Shown: positions 1 to 5,050 of the stretch, piece after piece
How the letters are laid out: every line of letters begins with the position of its first letter
How positions within the stretch are numbered: position 1 is the first letter of the stretch
NCBI GenBank assembly: GCA_017997515.1
Contig: JAGOEY010000004.1
Span: forward strand, 15,649-27,359
Direction of reading: 5' to 3'
Source: Burkholderiaceae bacterium
GTDB lineage: Bacteria; Pseudomonadota; Gammaproteobacteria; Burkholderiales; Burkholderiaceae
DNA: 11,711 nt
Translations under genes and position numbers: made by a program
Notes under the pieces: model-generated
The model's input: the letters and a program-made list of their open reading frames with translations, nothing else
Told to the model about the DNA's origin: nothing
The model's database searches: none

Positions 1-1
1 C

Positions 2-1141
2 TCACTTCGGCCACAGCACCCACAGCTGCAGCGGCTGCTTGAGCCGCCCTGCCACGTCACCAGCCTCTGCGCCCCAGCCCACAAAATAGTCGGCGCGCAC
101 CGCCCCCAGGATGGCACTGCCCGTGTCCTGCGCCATCACCAGGCGCTGCAGACTCACCGACGGGCCGCTGGAGGCCAGCCACACCGGTGTGCCATACGGA
201 ATACTCTGGCGGTCTACCGCAATGGAGCGCCCGGGGGTGAGTGCCACACCCTGTGCACCTTTGGGGCCGAACGCCGCGTCCGCCCCCGCCAAAGCTTCTT
301 CGCGGAAGAACACATAACGCGGGTTCTGCCACAGCAGTTCGTTCTGGCGTTGCGGGTTCTGCGTCAGCCAGGCCCGGATACCCGGCCAGGTGGCGTCCCG
401 CGTGGCACCCTGCTGCAACAACCAAGAGCCGATACTTTTGTAGGGCTGGTCGTTGGTGCCTGCAAAAGCGGCACGGATGGTGGTTTGTGAGCCGTCGGCT
501 TCGGTGACCTGCAAACGGCCCGAGCCCTGGATGTGTAATGCCATTGCCTCCACCGGGTCGTTGATCCAGGCAATTTCACGGCCTTGCAGTGCCGCACGGG
601 CTTCGGGCAAGGTGTCGATCTGCTGGCGTGTGTACCAGGGCTTGCGGCTGCCCAGCGAGGCCGGCACACGGTACAGCGGCACGGCATACGCCTTGCCCGG
701 CACGCGGGACGCCGCGATCACGGGTTCGTAGTACGCCGTCAGCAAACCTTCCGCAGCACCGTCCAGCGACTCGACGCGGTAAGGCTGCAGGCGCTCCACC
801 ATCCAGGCCCGCTGCTCTTGGTCTGTGGCAATACTCAGCCGCCGCACATCGCTGCACAAGGGTGCAAAGGTGGGGGCCGGTTTTTCGCAGCTTTTGATCC
901 ACGCATTCCAGGCCTCGAACAGCCGGTCTTCCGAAAAACCGGGCAGATCCGCCCAGCGCACCGGCACCCACCGGCTTTTGGGGTGGGCCACCGGGCCGGG
1001 CACAGGGGCCATGGTGGTGGTGTCGGGCGCACTGCCAGGAACCGGGGGCGCTGTGGGGGTTTGGGGCGCGCGGCTCGCGCAGGATGCCAGCATTCCTACA
1101 ATGGCCACCAGTTGTAAACACCGCAGGAGTCTTGTTCTCAT
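2..1141 (-). CDS. mltA: Membrane-bound lytic murein transglycosylase A (MltA), lipoprotein
   Basis: The enzyme cleaves the MurNAc-GlcNAc bond of peptidoglycan to give 1,6-anhydromuropeptides, acting from the inner face of the outer membrane. The 379-residue product is close to the E. coli length of about 365. A lipoprotein signal is visible: MRTRLLRCLQ, a hydrophobic core, then lipobox L18-A-S-C21. A Pro/Thr-rich tether (about 25-55) precedes the MltA domain, which has GLLTAYYEP at 132-140. A C-terminal 3D domain has AQDTGSAI (D339) and RADYF (D351), and the protein ends LWVLWPK. From memory, D351 aligns with catalytic D308 (mature numbering) of E. coli MltA. The frame stays open upstream to a TTG at 1258. 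The ATG at 1141 is chosen because it places a proper basic n-region directly before the lipobox. No clear ribosome binding site precedes it. Its ATG overlaps the divergent ATG of the small gene at 1140. The gene is complete, ending in TGA at 2-4. Confidence 0.93.
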   Translation of the reverse strand: MRTRLLRCLQLVAIVGMLASCASRAPQTPTAPPVPGSAPDTTTMAPVPGPVAHPKSRWVPVRWADLPGFSEDRLFEAWNAWIKSCEKPAPTFAPLCSDVRRLSIATDQEQRAWMVERLQPYRVESLDGAAEGLLTAYYEPVIAASRVPGKAYAVPLYRVPASLGSRKPWYTRQQIDTLPEARAALQGREIAWINDPVEAMALHIQGSGRLQVTEADGSQTTIRAAFAGTNDQPYKSIGSWLLQQGATRDATWPGIRAWLTQNPQRQNELLWQNPRYVFFREEALAGADAAFGPKGAQGVALTPGRSIAVDRQSIPYGTPVWLASSGPSVSLQRLVMAQDTGSAILGAVRADYFVGWGAEAGDVAGRLKQPLQLWVLWPK

Positions 1142-1265
1142 GGGTCTGATTTTGCTTGAAGCGCTGCTAGCACTTGTGCTGCTGGTGGGCATTGTGTGGT
1201 GGACCATGTTTTCGGGCCGCAAAAAGGGTGAACTTCCTACACCCGATGACAAAGACAAGCAGTAA
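1140..1265 (+). CDS. Small single-pass membrane protein, 41 aa, function unknown
   Basis: This 41-codon ORF runs from ATG at 1140 to TAA at 1263-1265. Residues 2-23 form one strongly hydrophobic helix (MGLILLEALLALVLLVGIVW, then WT). It is followed by a basic patch (RKK, 27-29) and a charged hydrophilic tail ending DDKDKQ, as expected for a small inner-membrane peptide. A purine-rich CAGGAG at 1124-1129 sits 10 nt before the ATG, a little far but usable. It diverges from mltA with overlapping start codons and lies 53 nt before the OmpA-like gene on the same strand, so it may share that gene's transcript. I recall similar short peptides beside OmpA-family genes in Comamonadaceae but cannot verify this. 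Function is unknown; a structural or regulatory envelope peptide is only a guess. The main doubt is that the frame is also open further upstream, antisense to mltA. Confidence 0.6.
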   Translation: MGLILLEALLALVLLVGIVWWTMFSGRKKGELPTPDDKDKQ

Positions 1266-1284
1266 ACTGTGTACCGTTAAAACG

Positions 1285-1303
1285 GAACATTCCTGAACAT
1301 TCC
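1285..1303. repeat. Tandem 9-bp direct repeat ahead of the OmpA-like gene
   Basis: GAACATTCC occurs at 1285-1293 and again at 1295-1303, a 10-bp period of about one helical turn. The first copy also reads as GGAA-CA-TTCC, a short imperfect palindrome. The second copy ends 1 nt before the AGAAGGAG ribosome binding site of the gene starting at 1319. The placement suggests an operator or an mRNA control site in the 5' untranslated region. The binding factor is not recognised. Confidence 0.5.
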
Positions 1304-1304
1304 C

Positions 1305-1312
1305 AGAAGGAG
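1305..1312 (+). promoter_or_regulatory. Ribosome binding site of the OmpA-like lipoprotein gene
   Basis: AGAAGGAG lies 6 nt before the ATG at 1319 and is the strongest Shine-Dalgarno sequence in the window. It fixes the start of the gene and suggests high expression, in keeping with an abundant envelope lipoprotein. Confidence 0.85.
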
Positions 1313-1318
1313 ATCCCC

Positions 1319-1963
1319 ATGCGCAAGACTCTTGTTTCCACGGCCGCTGCGGCCTTTTTGCTCGTTGGCTGTGCCGGCATGTCCGAGACCCAGCAGAAAA
1401 CCGCTACCGGTGCAGGTATTGGTGCCGTGGCAGGTGCCATCCTCAGTTCGGCAACGGGCGGCAGCGCAGGCACGGGGGCTGCAGTGGGTGCAGGCCTGGG
1501 CGCTTTGGGCACATACATCTGGTCTTCCAACCTCGAAAAACAAAAACGCGACATGCAGGCCGCCACCCAGGGCACGGGCGTAGGCGTTGTGCAAACGGCG
1601 GACAACCAGCTCAAGCTGGAAATCCCGAGCGACATTTCTTTTGCGGTCGGCAGCTCCGCCATCAGCCCGAGTTTTTCGCCCGTCCTCGACCAGTTTGCGG
1701 CCGGTCTGCGCAACAACCCGAACGCCGAAGTCCGTATCGTGGGCCACACCGACAGCACTGGCAGCGACGCCATCAACAACCCCTTGTCAGTGGACCGCGC
1801 AGCATCCACCCGCGACTACCTGGTGGCACGCGGCGTCGATTCCCGCATCTTCAAGATCGAAGGCCATGGCTCTACCCAGCCGATTGCCACCAACGACACG
1901 GCACAAGGCCGGGCCAAGAACCGCCGGGTCGAAATCTACGTGGGCGAGCGCGCGCGCGGATAA
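1319..1963 (+). CDS. OmpA/YiaD-family outer-membrane lipoprotein with glycine zipper
   Basis: This 214-residue lipoprotein is predicted to sit in the outer membrane and bind peptidoglycan non-covalently. It has a signal peptide with lipobox L15-V-G-C18. A19 after the cysteine is not an inner-membrane retention signal. A Gly/Ala-rich glycine zipper (about 31-64, GAGIGAVAGAILSS and AAVGAGLGALG) could insert in or pack against the membrane. A short basic linker follows, then a C-terminal OmpA domain (about 98-208). That domain holds GHTDSTG with D145 and LSVDRA with R160, the Asp/Arg pair that in OmpA binds diaminopimelate, and ends GRAKNRRVEIYV. Length and layout match YiaD-type proteins (about 219 residues in E. 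coli). An excellent ribosome binding site sets the start. It lies downstream of the small membrane ORF and next to mltA, a peptidoglycan-linked neighbourhood. A repeat-like element follows its TAA. Confidence 0.93.
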   Translation: MRKTLVSTAAAAFLLVGCAGMSETQQKTATGAGIGAVAGAILSSATGGSAGTGAAVGAGLGALGTYIWSSNLEKQKRDMQAATQGTGVGVVQTADNQLKLEIPSDISFAVGSSAISPSFSPVLDQFAAGLRNNPNAEVRIVGHTDSTGSDAINNPLSVDRAASTRDYLVARGVDSRIFKIEGHGSTQPIATNDTAQGRAKNRRVEIYVGERARG

Positions 1964-1975
1964 GCTGGCACACCC

Positions 1976-2132
1976 CCAGGCTGCGCGGACTTCGTTCCGC
2001 TGCGCCTTCCCCCTTGCAGGGGGCGACACCTGCGGCCCGGCAAAGCCGGTTCCGTGGTGTCTGCTGGAGGGGGGCTTGTGCTTCGCACTTTGCTTTTGGG
2101 GGAAGGGCGCACTTTTCGCTGCGCTCCCACAA
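1976..2132. repeat. Hairpin-rich intergenic repeat-like element
   Basis: This non-coding block is built from successive inverted repeats: GCGGA/TCCGC near 1985-2000, CCCCC-TTGCA-GGGGG (2009-2023), and CCGGC-AAA-GCCGG (2037-2049) nested inside GACACC/GGTGTC (2025-2030 with 2056-2061). After these come GTGC-TTC-GCAC near 2088-2098 and GGGCGCA/TGCGCTCCC-type arms near 2105-2128. The nested stems could fold into a branched structure. I recall closely similar intergenic sequence, typically CCCCC-rich arms with GCCCGGCAAAGCCGG, in many copies in Comamonadaceae genomes. It follows the OmpA-like gene and may serve as its transcription end. No ribosome binding site plus ORF worth calling is seen in it. 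Confidence 0.55.
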
Positions 2133-2137
2133 TCACT

Positions 2138-2182
2138 ACTCAATTAATAGCTGCTTGCGCCCATGTACTGGGCGCCGGGCGC
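2138..2182. repeat. Short intergenic repeat-like element with GCGCCCA/TGGGCGC hairpin
   Basis: The block contains TAATAGCTGCTTGCGC, then a perfect 7-bp stem GCGCCCA (2157-2163) and TGGGCGC (2169-2175) with a 5-nt loop, then CGGGCGCTTGTTT. The TAGCTGCTTGCGC core followed by a second GCGCTTG resembles a short dispersed element that I remember from Comamonadaceae intergenic regions. Copy number cannot be seen here, because only one copy lies in the window. Confidence 0.4.
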
Positions 2183-2203
2183 TTGTTTGGTTAATAAATG
2201 GTT

Positions 2204-2232
2204 CACCCACCAACCAGCGCCAGTTGGGGGTG
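2204..2232 (-). terminator. Hairpin abutting the stop codon of the response regulator gene
   Basis: CACCC-A-CCAAC (2204-2214) pairs with GTTGG-GGGTG (2223-2232), giving a 10-bp stem with one bulged A and an 8-nt loop. Read on the minus strand it begins 3 nt after the response regulator stop codon. The minus strand then continues AACCATTTATTAACC, which is AT-rich but lacks a proper U run. It is therefore a weak intrinsic terminator or a 3'-end-stabilising stem. Confidence 0.45.
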
Positions 2233-2235
2233 TCG

Positions 2236-2883
2236 TTACCTGAGCAGGTTGGCCAGTTCCACGGCGGACTTCACGTTCATTTTGTCGAACACACGGGCGC
2301 GGTGGACTTCCACGGTGCGCACGCTGATGTCGAGCTGGTCGGCGATCAGTTTGTTGGGCAGGCCTTCCACCACCAGGCGCATGACGTCACGCTCACGGTC
2401 GGTGAGTTCGGCCATCTTGGACTGCAGGCCGGTGGTGTCGCGCCGGGCTTGTAGTGCGCGGGCGGACACGGCCAGGGCCTGTTCGATGCGGTCGACCAGG
2501 GCGTTGTCGGAAAAGGGTTTTTCGCAAAAGTCGAAAGCGCCCCGCTTAACGGCGTCCACGGCGGTGGGCACGTCGGCATGGCCGGTGAGGAAGATCACGG
2601 GCATCACTTCGTGCAGACCGACCGCCACAATTTTGTCGAACAAGGCCAGCCCGCTGGTGCCCGGCATCCGCACATCCAGCAGCAGGCAACAGGCCTGGGT
2701 GATGCGGGCGGCGGGGCCGACGCCGCTGGTGGACGCGGGGTCGAGCAGCTGGCGCTCGAACGACTCGGCGCTGCCATGCACTTCACTCGACAAACGGCGC
2801 GACCGCAGCAGCCAAGCCAGGGCTTCGCGCACACCGGCGTCGTCGTCAACTATAAAAACTGTAGCATCGAGCGTAGGTTCCAT
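2236..2883 (-). CDS. FixJ/NarL-type response regulator (DctR-like)
   Basis: This 215-residue cytoplasmic transcription factor is the likely phosphorylation partner of the kinase encoded just upstream. The receiver domain (about 6-125) has acidic residues D13-D15, phospho-acceptor D70 in LLLDVRMPG, T100 in FLTGHAD and K122 in EKPF. A linker (about 135-155) leads to a LuxR/GerE-type helix-turn-helix (about 157-215) with ELTDRERDVMRLV and a recognition region around ISVRTVEVHRARV. Its ATG follows the kinase stop by 5 nt, so the two genes are surely co-transcribed and probably translationally coupled. The segment of about 15 residues at 49-63, rich in Ser/Gly/Ala, looks like an insertion in the receiver just before the D70 strand. 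The closest family I can name is the DctR/TtrR/FixJ group, but the target promoters cannot be read from this window. Confidence 0.94.
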   Translation of the reverse strand: MEPTLDATVFIVDDDAGVREALAWLLRSRRLSSEVHGSAESFERQLLDPASTSGVGPAARITQACCLLLDVRMPGTSGLALFDKIVAVGLHEVMPVIFLTGHADVPTAVDAVKRGAFDFCEKPFSDNALVDRIEQALAVSARALQARRDTTGLQSKMAELTDRERDVMRLVVEGLPNKLIADQLDISVRTVEVHRARVFDKMNVKSAVELANLLR

Positions 2884-2888
2884 GAGCG

Positions 2889-4976
2889 CTAGTCCGCATT
2901 TTTAACAGGTAAAGTGAAGGTGAACACCGTGCCGCTGGGCTGGTGCGGGCTGTACTGCAGGGCCCCACCGTGTTGTTCTACCACGGTGCGGCACAGGCTC
3001 AGGCCCAGGCCCATCCCTTCGGACTTGGTGGTGAAGAAGGGCGTGAACAGCTGGCGGGCCACCTCGTCCGAAATACCCGCGCCATGGTCGGTGACCGAAA
3101 ACTCCAGCCAGTCGCCGTGGCTGCCCGACGCACCCTTGCGCACCTGGATCAGCAGCTCACGCGGCGAGACGCCCGGGTGGTCCATGGCCTGCATGCCGTT
3201 GCGGGCAAGGTTCAGCAGCACCTGCTCCACCATCGTGCGGTCGCAGTGCAGCGCGGGCAGGTCCGGGCCCACCACGGTGCGCACCGACACCCCCAGCTTG
3301 CGGGCCTGCAGGATCACCAGCGGCATGATGGCGTCCAGCAGGGCTTGGGGGCGCACCTGTTCACGCGCCTGGTCCCGGCGGCGGACAAAGTCGTGCACAC
3401 TTTTGATGACCCGGCCCGCGCGTTCGGCCTGCTCGGCAATACGGCGCACCGCCGTCTGCAGCATCTCGTCCGACTCGGCCAGGCCCATGGCAGTTGCCGC
3501 ACCTGCCGCACCCGGCACAACGGTCGGTTGCCGATCGCGCAGCAAGTTCATCGACCCGGTTGCGTAGCTGGAGATGGCGGCCAGCGGCTGGTTCAGCTCG
3601 TGGCTCAGCAAGGAGGCCATCTCACCCACAGTGGCCAGGCGTGCAGTGGCCTGCAAACGCTCTTGGCTGGCCCGTGACAACTCTTCGATGCGGCGCTGCT
3701 CGCTGATGTCGATCACCGCACTCATCCAGCCGGTGTGAAAACCTTGCGCGGTGATCAGCGGGGCTTCCATCACCAGCACCGGAAACCGTGTGCCGTCCTT
3801 GCGCATGAACAGCGACTCCAGGCGCTCCCGGGGCGGTAGGTTGCCGGCAAACCGCACCTCCTGCCGCTCCAGGTATTCCTCCGCCAGCTCAGGCGGCCAG
3901 TAGGGCAGCGGGGCGCTGAGGCCCATCAACTCGTCCGCCGAAAACCCCACCATCTGGCAAAACGCGGGGTTGACGTAGGTGATGTGGCCTTTGAGGTCAC
4001 GCGCGCGCAGGCCGGTGACAAGGGAGTCTTCCATGGCCTTGCGAAACGCCAGCGCATCGGCCAGGTCCCGCTCGGCCTGCAGGCGCCGCCGGTTGTCCTT
4101 CGCCAGCATGACCAGCACCGACACCAGCGCGATGGACATGGCCGTCACCAGCGCCGTCAGCACGTTGGGGAACAGACTGGGTGCGCCATGCCAGCTGTCC
4201 ATGCGCAGCACCACCGTGTTGCCTGGCAGGTCCAGCACCTGCTGGGCGGTGAAGAGGCGGGTGCCGCGCCGCGCCGCGCCGTGCATGGCCAGGCGGGTGC
4301 CATCCACCTCGGTGAACGACACCTCCTGCCCCCGTGTCAGCTGTTTGCCCACGGTGCTGGCCAGCACCTCCTGCAGCGCATAGGTGGCCAGCACATAACC
4401 CGTTACCCGGCCACCGGTGCTGAGTGGCAGGCACATCTCGACCACCTCCAGACCGGGGGAGCCGTTGGCGCGCGGCAGGAAGTAGCTGCTGGAATAGGAC
4501 GGCCCGTTGGTCCTGCGGGCCCCGGCGCAGGCCAGGGTCACGTCGGCATGGGACACGTTGCGCCCCGCAAATTCAAACACCGGCGCACGGTACGGGGTGT
4601 CGGCCTGGGCCTGCACACGCATGCTGGTGTCGCGCCACTCCAGGTGCACCAGCTCCCGGCGTTCACGCAACAGGCTTTCGGCATTCACCGTCCAGGACGC
4701 GGGGGTGGGCTCGCCCGCATGCAGGGCCTGCATACTTTGCACATTGCGCACCAGCGCGGAACGGATGTCGTTCGCAGCATCCGACACATCACGCTCCATG
4801 CGGCTTTGCACCTGGCTGGCCTCATACCGCCCGGCCAGCCACACCAGTGTGCCCAGCATGGCCAGCACCAGCACCAGCAGCAGCGCCCACAGCGCCCAGC
4901 GCCGCCAGACGGACATGAGCTTGCGGGTCCAGCGACGGACCCAGGCCGAGGAGAAGGAGGAAGAAGACAGGTGCAT
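2889..4976 (-). CDS. Membrane PAS-domain sensor histidine kinase (DctS-like)
   Basis: This 695-residue inner-membrane kinase has a short Ser-rich N-terminus, then TM1 (about 27-48). A periplasmic sensor region of about 220 residues (49-268) with a cysteine pair C150/C182 follows, then TM2 (about 269-291) and a PAS domain (about 311-427, ITYVNPAFCQMVGFSADEL). The DHp domain has H459 in LLSHELNQPLAAISSYATGS. The ATPase domain has N593 (LARNGMQAM), D630 (DHGAGI), the F box FTPFFTTK and GMGLGLSLC (655-662). These motifs and the FixJ-type partner match DctS of C4-dicarboxylate sensing as I remember it. No dicarboxylate transporter gene is in the window, so the ligand is uncertain. The ATG at 4976 has no ribosome binding site but lies 2 nt after the TAG of a mini-ORF, so coupled translation is plausible. 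M21 is an alternative start. Confidence 0.94.
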   Translation of the reverse strand: MHLSSSSFSSAWVRRWTRKLMSVWRRWALWALLLVLVLAMLGTLVWLAGRYEASQVQSRMERDVSDAANDIRSALVRNVQSMQALHAGEPTPASWTVNAESLLRERRELVHLEWRDTSMRVQAQADTPYRAPVFEFAGRNVSHADVTLACAGARRTNGPSYSSSYFLPRANGSPGLEVVEMCLPLSTGGRVTGYVLATYALQEVLASTVGKQLTRGQEVSFTEVDGTRLAMHGAARRGTRLFTAQQVLDLPGNTVVLRMDSWHGAPSLFPNVLTALVTAMSIALVSVLVMLAKDNRRRLQAERDLADALAFRKAMEDSLVTGLRARDLKGHITYVNPAFCQMVGFSADELMGLSAPLPYWPPELAEEYLERQEVRFAGNLPPRERLESLFMRKDGTRFPVLVMEAPLITAQGFHTGWMSAVIDISEQRRIEELSRASQERLQATARLATVGEMASLLSHELNQPLAAISSYATGSMNLLRDRQPTVVPGAAGAATAMGLAESDEMLQTAVRRIAEQAERAGRVIKSVHDFVRRRDQAREQVRPQALLDAIMPLVILQARKLGVSVRTVVGPDLPALHCDRTMVEQVLLNLARNGMQAMDHPGVSPRELLIQVRKGASGSHGDWLEFSVTDHGAGISDEVARQLFTPFFTTKSEGMGLGLSLCRTVVEQHGGALQYSPHQPSGTVFTFTLPVKNAD

Positions 4977-4978
4977 GG

Positions 4979-5050
4979 CTACACCACACGCAGTGGCACA
5001 ACCGGGGCCGCAGAACGCAGCGGCCGCAGCGTTGCAATGGCCACCGTCAT
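4979..5050 (-). CDS. 23-codon mini-ORF linking yhdP to the histidine kinase
   Basis: The ATG (5050-5048) overlaps the TGA of yhdP as ATGA. The TAG (4981-4979) is followed by two bases and then the kinase ATG. A G-rich stretch (AAGGTGGGGGTG) in the yhdP 3' end ends 6 nt before the ATG and could act as a ribosome binding site. The 23-residue product begins MTVAIATLRPLRS and resembles nothing I know. It may be a coupling leader for the kinase, which lacks its own ribosome binding site. It may also be the broken 5' end of a gene once fused to yhdP by ATGA, or it may be chance. Confidence 0.3.
   Translation of the reverse strand: MTVAIATLRPLRSAAPVVPLRVV
5014..5033. repeat. 20-bp near-perfect palindrome in the yhdP-kinase junction
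   Basis: AACGC-A-GCGGCCGC-A-GCGTT is symmetric except for one A/A pair. It lies inside the mini-ORF in the 70-nt gap between yhdP and the kinase ATG. It could be a protein-binding site or an mRNA stem that affects readthrough or reinitiation into the kinase gene. GC-rich coding bias alone may also produce it. Confidence 0.4.

Noticed and set aside
1097..1102. TACAAT as a -10 box for the small membrane ORF
   Set aside because: The hexamer is good and suitably placed, but no -35-like hexamer lies 15-19 bp upstream, so a promoter is not called.
1142..1258. N-terminal extension of mltA by 39 codons from a TTG at 1258
   Set aside because: It would place a Ser-rich hydrophilic stretch before the lipoprotein signal. 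The ATG at 1141 gives a standard signal peptide.
1274..1285. CCGTT-AA-AACGG inverted repeat after the small ORF, as a terminator
   Set aside because: The 2-nt loop is too tight for the full stem, the stem is short and AT-containing, and no T run follows.
2164..2244. 26-codon plus-strand ORF in the intergenic gap
   Set aside because: It has no ribosome binding site, lies across a repeat-like element and hairpin, and runs into the end of the opposing gene.
2198..2905. 235-codon plus-strand open frame
   Set aside because: It is a Ser/Arg/Thr-rich shadow of the response regulator gene, with no ribosome binding site.
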